From Pseudonocardia thermophila (GTDB lineage: Bacteria > Actinomycetota > Actinomycetes > Mycobacteriales > Pseudonocardiaceae), in NCBI RefSeq assembly GCF_900142365.1, contig NZ_FRAP01000017.1:96544-160543 (forward strand): 64,000 nt of DNA, in the 5' to 3' direction. Each line of letters begins with the position of its first letter. The stretch's first letter is position 1. Below are positions 1-8,068 of the stretch, in pieces. The position numbers were made by a program, and so were the translations under genes. The notes beneath the pieces were generated by a model. It was not told the DNA's origin and searched no databases. It saw only the letters and a program-made list of their open reading frames with translations.

Positions 1-413
1 TGAGCGCCGCCGGCATCGACGAGGCCGTGTTCGAGCTCGGGGTGCGCGTCGCGCAGGAGCAGGTGGAACGCCGGGCGCGCGCGTTCCGCGGCGACCGCCC
101 GGCCCCGGACCTCACGGGCCGGACGGTGCTGCTGGTCGACGACGGGATCGCCACGGGCGCCACGGCCCGGGCCGCCTGCCGGATCGTGCGCGCCCAGCAG
201 CCGGCGCGGCTCGTGCTCGCCACCCCGGTCGCCGCCCCCGCTGCGCTCGCCGCGCTGCGCGCCGAGGCCGACGAGGTCGTCTGCCTCGCGGCGCCGCGGC
301 ACTTCGGAGCGGTCGGACAGTTCTACGTCGACTTCACCGCCACCGCCGACGAGGAGGTCGCGGACCTGCTGCAACGGGCGGCGGAGCGGTACGCCGGCGG
401 CGTCGGGCGCTGA
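1..413 (+). CDS. Phosphoribosyltransferase-family protein (5' end outside window)
   Basis: The reading frame is open from the left edge with no convincing start, so the N-terminus is missing; a GTG at 27 is in frame but sits inside the conserved run IDEAVFELGVRVAQ. The segment LLVDDGIATGATARAA is the PRPP-binding signature of type I phosphoribosyltransferases (hydrophobic strand, two acidic residues, then the glycine/threonine loop). The tail with FYVDFTATADEEV resembles stand-alone actinobacterial PRTases often found beside stress or hydrolase genes. The base acted on cannot be inferred. It lies outside the catabolic island. Confidence 0.8.
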   Translation, partial: SAAGIDEAVFELGVRVAQEQVERRARAFRGDRPAPDLTGRTVLLVDDGIATGATARAACRIVRAQQPARLVLATPVAAPAALAALRAEADEVVCLAAPRHFGAVGQFYVDFTATADEEVADLLQRAAERYAGGVGR

Positions 414-427
414 GCTCCGGATGCCCG

Positions 428-706
428 TCAACCTGCGGTGGGGCCGCTCTCCGCGCGCAGTTTCCGTACGGCGTCCTCGACGTCCCGCCAGGCCACGTCG
501 TTGAGCTGGTGGGCCAGCGCGGACAGGGCGCGCCCGGCCGCCAGCTCGGCGCCGATCTCCGGGACGTCCCGGTCGGCCGGGTTGAGCCGGGCCTCCCCGA
601 CGCCCACCAACCGGTCCGTGTCCCGGGTCTGCAGCCGCGCCGTGGCGTGGGTGCGTCCCGCCTGCTCGTCGATGTCGATCGTCACCGTCCAGCGCTGGGT
701 CTCCAT
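428..706 (-). CDS. DUF1876 family small protein
   Basis: A 92-residue protein beginning METQRWTVTIDIDEQAG. The pattern of an amphipathic beta strand, a THATARL strand, then a DLxxVG-like centre and a helical ALSALAHQLNDVAWRDVEDA end matches the actinobacterial DUF1876 (dsRBD-like fold) family. The start at 706 is chosen over one 11 codons upstream because GGAGGAG lies just before it. Function is unknown; such proteins recur near stress genes in high-GC Gram-positives. It faces the upstream PRTase gene tail to tail, with 14 nt between them. Confidence 0.8.
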   Translation of the reverse strand: METQRWTVTIDIDEQAGRTHATARLQTRDTDRLVGVGEARLNPADRDVPEIGAELAAGRALSALAHQLNDVAWRDVEDAVRKLRAESGPTAG

Positions 707-858
707 GGCGCTCCTCCTCCGTGGGGTTGCCCGGCCCACGGTGGACCGTCCCGAGCGATCCGGCGAGGGCCGTTGGTACCGCGGCCGCCGTCCGAACGGA
801 GGAAAGCGGTCGAGAAGCCCCGCGCTCCCCGAAACGCCGGGCCCGCAGGCGGCGAGTC

Positions 859-1449
859 ATGGGGATGGCTCCGAGACGGTCCCCGGTAGCAGCGTCTCCC
901 GCGCACGCGTGGTTGCGCACCCACCTCGGGACCCAGGTGGACGTCGCCCTGCGGGACCTGCTGCGGTCGATGACCGAGACGCTCGCGATCGCGTCCGCCA
1001 ACGCCGCGACGCTGCGCGCCCTGTCGTCGGACGGCGAGTGGCTGTTCCCGGTGGCTGCGCACCACCCGGACCCGCGGATGAAGACGGCGATGACCGAGAT
1101 CATGGAGGTGACCGCGCACCGGGCCGAGAGCGGGCTGTGGCGCCCGATCCTCGACGGCCGCGCCGCCGCCCGGTTCCGGCTCGCCACCGACGGTGACGGC
1201 CGGGCCGCCGCCTCCGCGGCGCAGCGGCGCTTCCTGGACCGCTACCCGGTGAGCGCCGTGCTCGGGATGGCGCTGCGGGTCGACGGGGAGACGGTCGGTG
1301 TGGCCTCGCTGGTCGAGTTCGCCGCCGGCCGCGACCACACCGACGACGACGAGGCGCTGCTGGCGGAGTTCGTGGCCCACGCGGCCCCCGTCGTGCAGCT
1401 GCTGCGCGCCGGCGGGTTGCCGCGCTGGGTCGACCGCCCCTGGTCCTGA
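859..1449 (+). CDS. GAF-domain protein
   Basis: About 196 residues from the ATG at 859 (a second Met lies two codons later). The body from about residue 25 to 185 reads as one GAF domain: VDVALRDLLRSMTETLA helix, the ALSSDGEWLFPVAAHHPDP strand pair, and the central GMALRVDGETVGVASLVEF hairpin followed by DDDEALLAEFVAHAAPVV, the usual closing helix. GAF domains bind small ligands or act as redox or light sensors; no output domain is attached, so it may be a partner subunit of a sensor. Ligand unknown. The ribosome site is weak. Confidence 0.7.
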   Translation: MGMAPRRSPVAASPAHAWLRTHLGTQVDVALRDLLRSMTETLAIASANAATLRALSSDGEWLFPVAAHHPDPRMKTAMTEIMEVTAHRAESGLWRPILDGRAAARFRLATDGDGRAAASAAQRRFLDRYPVSAVLGMALRVDGETVGVASLVEFAAGRDHTDDDEALLAEFVAHAAPVVQLLRAGGLPRWVDRPWS

Positions 1450-1542
1450 TCACCTTCCGGGGCCGCGCCCCGCGGGCCGTTCGACCCTGGCCGGACCGCC
1501 GCTGCGGGAGGAGCGTCGGGGGAGGAGAACAGGGAGGACGAC

Positions 1543-2685
1543 ATGCGGGCCACGGTGCGGTTGGGCAGGATCGGCGGGATCCCGATCGGGCTGCACTGGT
1601 CGGTGTTCGTGGCGGTCCTGCTGATCGGGTCCGTCGTTGCGGTGAACCTGCCCGGCGTCGCGCCGGGCCTCGGATTCGGTGCCTACCTGCTGTGGGGGTG
1701 CGCCGGAGCCGCCGCGTTCCTGCTGTCGCTGCTCGCGCACGAGCTGGCCCACGCGCTCGTGGCCCGCCGGACCGGGACCGAGGTCCGGGCGATCACGCTG
1801 TGGCTGCTCGGCGGGGTGTCCGAGCTCGGCGGACAGCCGAAACGGCCCGCCGCGGAGGCCGGGATCGCGTTCGCCGGGCCGCTCACCAGCGCCGTCCTCG
1901 GCGCCGCCTTCGCCGCCGGTGCGGTGGTCGCGGAGGCGGCGGGCGGCCCGGACCTGCTCACCGCCGTCCTGGCCTGGCTGGCCGTGATGAACGTCGTCCT
2001 CGCGGTGTTCAACCTGCTGCCGGGCACCCCGCTCGACGGCGGCCGCGTCGTCCACGCCCTCCTGTGGGGCCTGTGGGGTGACCGCGACCGGGCGAGCCGC
2101 GCCGCCGGCAGCGCGGGTCAGGTGCTCGGGCTGATCCTGGCCGGCATCGGGCTGTTCCAGGCGCTCGACGGCCGCTGGGACGGGCTGTGGCTGGTGCTGG
2201 TCGGGTGGTTCGTCGCCAGCGCCGCCGCCGGCGAGTCGGCCCGCGCCCTCATGGGCAGCCGCGTGGCCGGCGTGCAGGTCGGCGAGATCATGACGCGCCG
2301 CCCGGTCACGGTGCCGGCGTGGCTGTCGGTCCAGCAGCTGGTCAGCGCGCTCACCGCGCCCGACGCGCCGCGCCACCGGGTATTCCCGGTGGTCGGGGCG
2401 ACGGGCGAGCTCGTCGGCGTGGTGAGCCAGGGCGACCTGGCTCGCGTGCCGGCCGCCGATCGGCCCACCACGCCGCTGCGGACGGTGACCCGCGCCGTGC
2501 CGGGGGAGTGGGTGCTCACCGCCGACTCCCCGCTCGACCCGCTGCTGGACCGGCCGCTCACCCACGGCCGGGACCTCGCGGTCGTCGTCGAGGACGGGGC
2601 CGTGATCGGCGTGGTCGGTCCCGACGACCTCGCGCGCACGGTGGAGCGGCGCGGGCTGCTCACCGATGACCGCGCGAAGCGGTGA
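1543..2685 (+). CDS. Site-2-type M50 zinc metalloprotease with CBS domains
   Basis: A 380-residue membrane protease of the site-2 family, which cuts substrates inside the membrane. The zinc motif HELAH is at residues 66-70 within a hydrophobic helix, and the third-ligand motif NLLPGTPLDGG is at 157-167. Four to six membrane segments fill residues 15-230. The C-terminal 140 residues (from VGEIMTRRPVTVPAW) form two CBS repeats, which usually sense adenosyl ligands. This matches the actinobacterial Rip3-like M50B group in length and order. AGGGAGG precedes the ATG. It ends 3 nt from the convergent DUF1918 gene. Confidence 0.9.
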   Translation: MRATVRLGRIGGIPIGLHWSVFVAVLLIGSVVAVNLPGVAPGLGFGAYLLWGCAGAAAFLLSLLAHELAHALVARRTGTEVRAITLWLLGGVSELGGQPKRPAAEAGIAFAGPLTSAVLGAAFAAGAVVAEAAGGPDLLTAVLAWLAVMNVVLAVFNLLPGTPLDGGRVVHALLWGLWGDRDRASRAAGSAGQVLGLILAGIGLFQALDGRWDGLWLVLVGWFVASAAAGESARALMGSRVAGVQVGEIMTRRPVTVPAWLSVQQLVSALTAPDAPRHRVFPVVGATGELVGVVSQGDLARVPAADRPTTPLRTVTRAVPGEWVLTADSPLDPLLDRPLTHGRDLAVVVEDGAVIGVVGPDDLARTVERRGLLTDDRAKR

Positions 2686-2688
2686 GGG

Positions 2689-2892
2689 TCAGACCGACGC
2701 CTCCGCCGGCTTCGGCACCACGTGCGCGTCGGGGCCGGGGAAGAACAGCGACTCGTGCCCGTCCTGCCAGCGGACCCGGTAGAGCGGACGCTCCCCGGTG
2801 CTGATCACCTCGACGACATCACCTTCGCGCCGGGCGGCGTCGACGACCGGCCCCTCGACGCGGATGCGATCACCCACTGCAGCCTGCCGCAT
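2689..2892 (-). CDS. DUF1918 family small protein
   Basis: A 67-residue protein beginning MRQAAVGDRIRVEG. The layout VGDRI, then GDVVEV, YRVRWQDGHESLFFPGPDA is that of the SH3-like DUF1918 family found almost only in actinobacteria. GAGGAGGAG lies about 6 nt before the ATG. Function is unknown. It is convergent with the M50 protease gene. The 213 nt upstream (2893-3105) hold no gene; on the minus strand CTGACA and CACAAT, 17 nt apart, around 2990-3020 could be its promoter, but this is weak. Confidence 0.85.
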   Translation of the reverse strand: MRQAAVGDRIRVEGPVVDAARREGDVVEVISTGERPLYRVRWQDGHESLFFPGPDAHVVPKPAEASV

Positions 2893-3105
2893 GTCGATGC
2901 TCCTCCTCTCGCACGGGACGTCGCACGTGTCGACCGGTGCCGTCCGGGCGGCAAGGAGCGCCGGGGACGGCGCCGGCCCTACGCCTATTGTGGGCGCCCG
3001 TTCGAGCGGTGTCAGGTGCGCTGCTCATGGCGCTCGGTTCCTCCGCCGCCGATCGTGGGGCGGCAGCTCCGAACCGCCGAGGTGACGGCCGCTCGCCGGC
3101 GGGTG

Positions 3106-3288
3106 TCAGCTGCGCAGCCGCTTCAGCACGGGCACCGTCTTGGCGAGCGCGTCGAGCATGGCGGTGGCGCCGTCCTCGATCTCACCAGTCGGGACGAAGC
3201 GGCGGCCGTCCCCCTCGCCCTCGAGGCGGTTCGCGACGAACGGGATGATCACGCCCTCGGCCAGCGGCAGCATCTTCAGCTGCGCGAG
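3106..3288 (-). pseudogene. C-terminal remnant of an NADPH-dependent flavin reductase-like gene
   Basis: About 60 codons ending at the stop at 3106 read ALAQLKMLPLAEGVIIPFV, then FVPTGEIEDGATAMLDALA, which resembles the C-terminal helix-strand-helix of NAD(P)H:FMN reductases. Upstream of about 3290 the frame loses all protein character and no flavodoxin-like N-terminus with its phosphate loop can be found in any frame. I read it as the 3' stub of a gene destroyed by the rearrangements that also left the IS110 element nearby. The family assignment is tentative. Confidence 0.4.
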
Positions 3289-3578
3289 GGCTCTACTTCG
3301 GTCCTCCTCCGGTCCCGGCGGGACCGCGCATTTCCTCGACGAGCCCAAAGACGGCGCATTCGCGGGAAATGTGCGAGGTCGGTACGCCGCCTTCCCTGCC
3401 GGTAGCGGCCGGGAGCCGGACGCCCTCGGCGGCGTGGTGAAAGTGGTCAGAATCGGCGACCGGGCTGCGCGGCGCCACGGGGTCGAGAACGGCAGGTGGC
3501 GGCGACACGACAACGACGCTAACACCGATCCCTGCTGCGCACCCAGCGGTAGCGCTACGGGGCTGAGAGCCTACGAAC

Positions 3579-3614
3579 GGCACTTTCGTAAGCACCATCC
3601 CGTACGAAAGTGCC
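3579..3614. repeat. Perfect 12-bp inverted repeat, 12-nt loop
   Basis: GGCACTTTCGTA at 3579-3590 pairs with TACGAAAGTGCC at 3603-3614. It lacks a T-run, so it is not a classical terminator. Part of the right arm (GAAAGTGCC) recurs at 3685. Confidence 0.75.
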
Positions 3615-3662
3615 TCAGTGTCAGGTTTGCTGCAGCCGTTGATCGTCAGCGGCTAGGGTTCG

Positions 3663-3743
3663 GCCCTGATCACGTGGTGACTCAGAAAGTGCCTGCCGCC
3701 TCGATGGTTGGCTTGCGAACGAATTGTCCGGCGTGATCAGGGC
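3663..3743. repeat. Perfect 12-bp inverted repeat enclosing 57 nt
   Basis: GCCCTGATCACG at 3663-3674 pairs with CGTGATCAGGGC at 3732-3743. The arms lie about 115 nt before the IS110 transposase start. A long stem around a 57-nt loop is the kind of structure expected of a guide-bearing RNA loop, but no RNA is proven here. Confidence 0.7.
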
Positions 3744-3858
3744 TCGGGCCGGCTGGCCTGACTTGAGAGAAGCGTGGGCAAGACGCCGACCTCGACCGAG
3801 GTGTGTCCGACGACCCGATCCGGATGCCTGTCCCCGATCGGAAGGACACCCGCTTGTC

Positions 3859-4913
3859 ATGGTGGTCATCGGAATCGATCCGCGCAAGCGCAGTCGTACC
3901 GCCGTCGCCGTCGACGAGGCCGGACGTCAGCTGGGCCAGCTCACCGTCTGCTCCGATCCGCAGGGGCTGCTGCGGTTGTGGGCCTGGGCGTCCCGCTTCG
4001 GCCCGGATCGGCGGTGGGCGGTCGAAGACGGCCGCGGGATCGCCGGCCGACTGGTGCGTACCCTGATCGGTCAGGGCGCGGCAGTGGTGTAGGTGCCGCC
4101 CACATTGATGGCCCAGTGCCGGGCCAGCGCCCGCACCCGCGGCAAGTCCGACCCCATCGACGCGCTCGCGATCGCCCGCGCGGCGGTGCGCGAACCGGAT
4201 CGTGCCACCGCCCACCTCGACGACCTCGCCGTCGACGTGCGGCTGCTGTCCGACCGTCGTGGTCACCTGGTCGCAACACGCACCGCGACAGTCAACCAGC
4301 GGCGATCAACCAGCTGCGCTGGCACCTGCACGATCTCGCCCCCCACCTGGACACCCCCGGCCGGCTGACCGGTCCACGCCAGCTGGATCGGCTGGCCACC
4401 ACGCTCAACGCGTTGCCGGCCGGCGTGCGCCGCGACCTCGCCCTCGACCTGGTCGCCGACATCCGCCAGCGCGGTCAGCAGATCCGCCGGCTCGACACCC
4501 AGCTCACCGCGCTGATCACCCCGCTCGCCCCCGCCCTGCTGGCCATCGTCGGAATCAACGTGGTGTCCGCAGCCAAGATCCTCGGCGAGGTCGCCGGCAT
4601 CACCCGATTCCGCTCCGCAGCAGCATTCGCCATGCACACCGGCACCGCCCCGATCCCGGTCTGGAGCAGCAACCGGCCCCAGTACCGGCTCAACCGCGGC
4701 GGCAACCGGCAACTCAACGCCTGCCTACACCGCATCGCCCTCACCCAACTCAGCCTCCGCCCCGCCACCAAGGCCTGGCGCGAGCAATGGACCCACCGCC
4801 ACCCCAACGCCACCAGCAAAGCCGCACTACGCGCCCTCAAACGCCACCTGGCCGACGTCGTCTACCACGCCCTCCACGCCGACCATCAACATCAACTCAC
4901 ACGAGCGGCTTGA
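3859..4913 (+). pseudogene. IS110-family transposase (DEDD recombinase), nonsense and frameshift
   Basis: From ATG 3859 the product starts MVVIGIDPRKRS, with D7 and E56 (WAVEDG) of the DEDD catalytic set. A TAG at 4090-4092 (codon 78) interrupts the conserved VVxVPPTLMAQ region. The frame resumes with RTRGKSDPIDALAIARA, which holds the next acidic pair. A 14-bp near-duplication at 4292-4305 then shifts the frame; removing it restores TVNQLRWHLHDL and the rest, including the C-terminal Transposase_20 region ITRFRSAAAFAMHTGTAP and NRGGNRQLNACLHR. About 350 codons in all, normal for the family. Two lesions make it dead. Confidence 0.85.
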
Positions 4914-5021
4914 CATAGAAGCTTGGTTCGTGGTCGACGTCGCCCGGGTCGCTGCCCCGCGGACGAACCGGCGACCTCGGTGTGGCCGGCACGCAGCAGA
5001 TGCCTGACGTTGTCGACCGGG
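4914..5021. other. Short gene-free gap at the IS110 right end
   Basis: 108 nt between the transposase stop and the TAXI stop. It probably contains the element's right end. No promoter or terminator is clear. Confidence 0.4.
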
Positions 5022-6005
5022 TCAGGCGGCCGGCACATCGACGCCGTGCTCCGCGAAGTAGCGGACGGCACCGGCGTGGAACGGGACGCGGACGCTCGGG
5101 AGCGCTGCTTCCACCGTGTCGAGTGTGAAGTCCTTCGCGTACGGGACCGCGGCGGCGAGCTCACCGGCCCGCTCGTACAGCGTCCGCACGATCTCCGCAG
5201 CCACGTCGGGGTTCAGGTCCTTGCGGGCGACGACGACCGTCTTGCGTGACCAGGTCGGGTAATCGGTGGTCAGGAATTCGTATGTGCCGGCGCGGACGGT
5301 CGTGAGCGAGTAGTCGGGGAACGCCTGCGCCAGCTCGGCGCGCAGGACGTCGGCGTCGAAGGCGACGGCTCTGAGCGGGGTGTCGCGGTGGGTGCGGACG
5401 AAGTCGGCCAGCGGGTGCGCGACCGGGCGCAGGATGGCGGTGATCTGCCCCTGGCGCAGAGCTGTGATCGTCTGCTCGTAGTCCTCGATCACCGTCATGC
5501 GGGGGTTGACCCCGTGCATCCGGAAGATCTCGGCGCCGGCGTCGGCTGCTGCCTGGGTCGACACACCGATCACGTCCTCCGGGGTGAGGTCTCCGACCTT
5601 GCCGATCGGGGTGTTCTGCCTGGTCACGATCATGCCCGCGTTGTCCCAGCCGACCGCCAGCGTGGCGTAGTCGAACCGCTCACCGGGCTGGAACCCCTGG
5701 CCTCCCGTGCCGGAGACGGCGGCGTAGGCCTGGTCGGTCTGCGTGATGACGACGTCCGCGCCGTCGCGGAAGAACCCCGCTGCACTCCCGGTGATCGTGG
5801 TTGCGGAGATGCAGGCATCGTGCAGGAGCTCGGTGAGTCGCCCGGCGAGGGCGAAGTAGAGCCCGCCGGTGGCACCCGAGCCGATCTTGACGGTACCGGG
5901 GGCCCGGCATTGGTCGCTGCTCTGGTCCGGGCCGCCGCAGGCGGTGGTGACGGCGACGACTAGCGCTGTGAGGAGCGCCGCGATCAGTCGCGCAGGCAGT
6001 TTCAT
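5022..6005 (-). CDS. TAXI-type TRAP transporter solute receptor (lipoprotein)
   Basis: A 327-residue extracytoplasmic receptor. The signal peptide ends in a lipobox VTTAC with Cys23 as the lipid anchor. The mature part opens KIGSGATGGLYFALAG, the TAXI-family signature, followed by DVVITQTDQAYAA and VGDLTPEDVIGVSTQ. TAXI receptors bind dicarboxylates or other organic acids and pass them to a fused TRAP permease, here encoded directly upstream; the two genes overlap by ATGA at 6002-6005, so translation is coupled. It is the last gene of the minus operon that starts with a BVMO at 12841, so the ligand is probably an acid made in or fed to that pathway. Confidence 0.93.
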   Translation of the reverse strand: MKLPARLIAALLTALVVAVTTACGGPDQSSDQCRAPGTVKIGSGATGGLYFALAGRLTELLHDACISATTITGSAAGFFRDGADVVITQTDQAYAAVSGTGGQGFQPGERFDYATLAVGWDNAGMIVTRQNTPIGKVGDLTPEDVIGVSTQAAADAGAEIFRMHGVNPRMTVIEDYEQTITALRQGQITAILRPVAHPLADFVRTHRDTPLRAVAFDADVLRAELAQAFPDYSLTTVRAGTYEFLTTDYPTWSRKTVVVARKDLNPDVAAEIVRTLYERAGELAAAVPYAKDFTLDTVEAALPSVRVPFHAGAVRYFAEHGVDVPAA

Positions 6006-7972
6006 GGCGTTGTGTTCCCTTCGACCGGCTCCGACGTGTTCTTGGAGAAGGCCCGTGGGGGAGTGGGACCCGGCCGGAGCAGTGCGACGGCCGATCCGAG
6101 CACGAGCGCGGGCACGAAGACCCACGGGTGGGTGCTGACACCGGCCAGGCCGAGGGTGACCAGGAGGCACCTGGTGGCGGGGCCGCGCGGCCCACGCGCA
6201 TAGCCGATCGTCCCGGAGACGATCAGGTACAGCACGACTGCCGCCACCGCGAGGGAGGCGAGGAGACCGAGCGGCTCCCCGCCGACGAGCAGCAGTTCGG
6301 GCCGGAACACGAACAACAGCGGGACGACGAGTCCTCCGATGCCGAAGAGCATCGCGTAGCCGGACGTCCGCATCGGGCGGGCTTCGGCGATCCCGGATGC
6401 GACGTAGACGGTGGCCATCGTCGGTGGCGACAGGTCGGCCACGTTCCCGAGGTACATCAGGAACATGTGCGCGGCGAGCAGCGGAACACCGAGCTCGACC
6501 AGCGACGGGGCGAGCAGAACGGCCAGCAGGACGTAGGTCGCCGAAGCGGGCAGCCCGGACCCGAGCACCACGGACGCGGCGACGGTGAGGGCGAGCAGGA
6601 GGGCGAGACTGCCGCTACCGACGGACACCAGGCCGGTGACGAGGTTCAGTCCGAGCCCGGAGATCAGGATCGGGCCGACGAGGGTGCCGACGGCGGCTGT
6701 GATGATCGCGACGACGACGGCGCGGTGCGGCCCCAGGACCGCCGCCCGGAGACAGTCCTTCACCGCCTCGACGGAACGGTGCCGGACGAGGTGGATCGCG
6801 ACGAGCAGCACCAGCGCCCAGCCGGCCGCCTGCGACGGTTCCCAGCGTGCGACGACCAGCAGATGAACCAGGATCGCGAGCGGGCCGACGTATTCGATCG
6901 CGTCGAGCAGGTTCTGCCGGAACCCCACGGGGGGCTCGGAGGCCGGGACGCCGCGGATGCCGTCGCGCGCGGCCACGCGGTCCACGGCGAGGTAGAGCGT
7001 CGCGTAGTACAGAACAGCGGGCACCGCCGCCGCCAGTGCGATCTCGTGGTACGGGATCGCCGTGAGCCCGGCCATGATGAACGCGACGGACCCCATGACC
7101 GGCGGAACGAGCAGACCACCGACGCTGCCGGCGGCTTCGATGCCCGCGGCTCGGTCGGCGGAGAACCCGGACCGCTTCATCACCGGGATCGTGACGACGC
7201 CGGTCGTCGTGACGTTCGCCGCGCTGCTGTCGGAGGTGAGCCCGAACAGCGCGCTGGCGGCGACGGACATCTTCCCGGCTCCGCCGCGCGCCCGCGCCAG
7301 GGCGCGCCGGACGACCCGCATCAGGAAGTCCCCGGCCCCGAACACCGTGAGGAACGTGCCGAAGACGATGAAGACGAAGATGTAGCGGTTCGAGGCGTCC
7401 AACGGCACACCGTGGACGCCGTCGTTACCGAACCAGACCTGGTTGAGCAGGCGTGAGGGGTCGCTGCTGGCCATCCGCAGGATCGACGGCAGCCGATCGC
7501 CGACCATCGGCAGGACGAGGAGCACCACACCCAGCACCGGCAGCACCCAGCCGATGAGGCGCCCGGTGACGATCAACAGGATGACGATCCCGGCCACGGC
7601 GACCAGCAGGTCCGGCGACTCGTACAGGCCGCCGTAGACGACCTGGAACGCCATCTCCCGCAGCGCGTACGCCTCCACCGCCGCGCCCGCCGACCCGGCC
7701 ACGATCCACGCCGCTGCGGCGATCCGGCTCCGCGATCGGCCGGCCAGCACGAACCCGGCCAGCAGGAGCGCGAAACCGAGGTGCAGGGCGCGCTGTTCCA
7801 CGGCGGGTACCGCCGTCGGGTCCAGGCTCAGCCCGACCTGGACGGCGAACCACGCGAGCGCGATCGCCGCGCAGGCGACCGTGAGGAACCGGCGACCGAG
7901 TGACCCCGGGGTTCCTGCGTCGTCTGCGGGTGGCTCGACCGGGCCACCACCGAGGCGCGATCCGGCGATCAT
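6002..7972 (-). CDS. Fused TRAP transporter permease (4TM/12TM, DctM-like)
   Basis: A 656-residue membrane protein in which the small (DctQ-like) and large (DctM-like) TRAP subunits are joined, the normal partner of TAXI receptors. Many hydrophobic segments run from about residue 30 to 620. The conserved centre includes GGAGKMSVAASALFGLTSDS, a run around SVGGLLVPPVMGSVAFIMA, and GLPASATYVLLAVLLAP. It should drive ion-coupled uptake of an organic acid. Its ATG overlaps the stop of a 21-codon frame upstream (ATGA), and its own stop overlaps the TAXI start. Confidence 0.93.
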   Translation of the reverse strand: MIAGSRLGGGPVEPPADDAGTPGSLGRRFLTVACAAIALAWFAVQVGLSLDPTAVPAVEQRALHLGFALLLAGFVLAGRSRSRIAAAAWIVAGSAGAAVEAYALREMAFQVVYGGLYESPDLLVAVAGIVILLIVTGRLIGWVLPVLGVVLLVLPMVGDRLPSILRMASSDPSRLLNQVWFGNDGVHGVPLDASNRYIFVFIVFGTFLTVFGAGDFLMRVVRRALARARGGAGKMSVAASALFGLTSDSSAANVTTTGVVTIPVMKRSGFSADRAAGIEAAGSVGGLLVPPVMGSVAFIMAGLTAIPYHEIALAAAVPAVLYYATLYLAVDRVAARDGIRGVPASEPPVGFRQNLLDAIEYVGPLAILVHLLVVARWEPSQAAGWALVLLVAIHLVRHRSVEAVKDCLRAAVLGPHRAVVVAIITAAVGTLVGPILISGLGLNLVTGLVSVGSGSLALLLALTVAASVVLGSGLPASATYVLLAVLLAPSLVELGVPLLAAHMFLMYLGNVADLSPPTMATVYVASGIAEARPMRTSGYAMLFGIGGLVVPLLFVFRPELLLVGGEPLGLLASLAVAAVVLYLIVSGTIGYARGPRGPATRCLLVTLGLAGVSTHPWVFVPALVLGSAVALLRPGPTPPRAFSKNTSEPVEGNTTP

Positions 7973-8034
7973 CTCTGCTTGACGAGGCCGACACCGGCGG
8001 CGTCGGTGACGATCCCGGTCCGTGGCGCGGTCAT
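7969..8034 (-). CDS. 21-codon reading frame coupled to the TRAP permease
   Basis: ATG at 8034 follows AGGAAGGAG at an ideal distance, better than any ribosome site for the permease itself. It encodes MTAPRTGIVTDAAGVGLVKQR and stops in an ATGA overlap with the permease start. It is either a translated leader that couples ribosomes into the permease or the remnant of a deleted operon gene. No family is recognised. It sits between the binding-protein gene (stop 8069) and the permease. Confidence 0.4.
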   Translation of the reverse strand: MTAPRTGIVTDAAGVGLVKQR

Positions 8035-8068
8035 CGACCGCTCCTTCCTGGTCAGCGAGTGCCGTGGT

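Larger units (their letters stand above)
3293..3858. other. Gene-free structured stretch upstream of the IS110 transposase
   Basis: 566 nt without a convincing gene. It holds two perfect 12-bp inverted repeats (3579-3590/3603-3614 and 3663-3674/3732-3743), a repeat of GAAAGTGCCT at 3685-3694, and a compact hairpin ACCTCGACCGAGGT just before the transposase. Base composition in 3510-3720 is less GC-rich than in the neighbours, which suggests foreign DNA. It probably includes the left end of the IS110 element. Confidence 0.5.
3579..4930 (+). mobile_element. Inactive IS110-family insertion sequence (ends approximate)
   Basis: The element is defined by its transposase gene. IS110 elements lack ordinary terminal inverted repeats, so the ends cannot be fixed by eye. 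The right end is probably near CTTGACATAGAAGC just after the transposase stop; the left end lies somewhere in the structured stretch 3579-3858. It separates a broken reductase gene from the TAXI receptor gene. Confidence 0.5.

Noticed and set aside
3579..3614. The 12-bp inverted repeat as a transcription terminator
   Set aside because: No T-run and no active gene ends just before it; it belongs to the structured IS-linked stretch.
6128..7456. 442-codon plus frame inside the TRAP permease gene
   Set aside because: Reverse-strand shadow, full of Asp/Gln/Arg repeats; the minus frame is an obvious TRAP permease.
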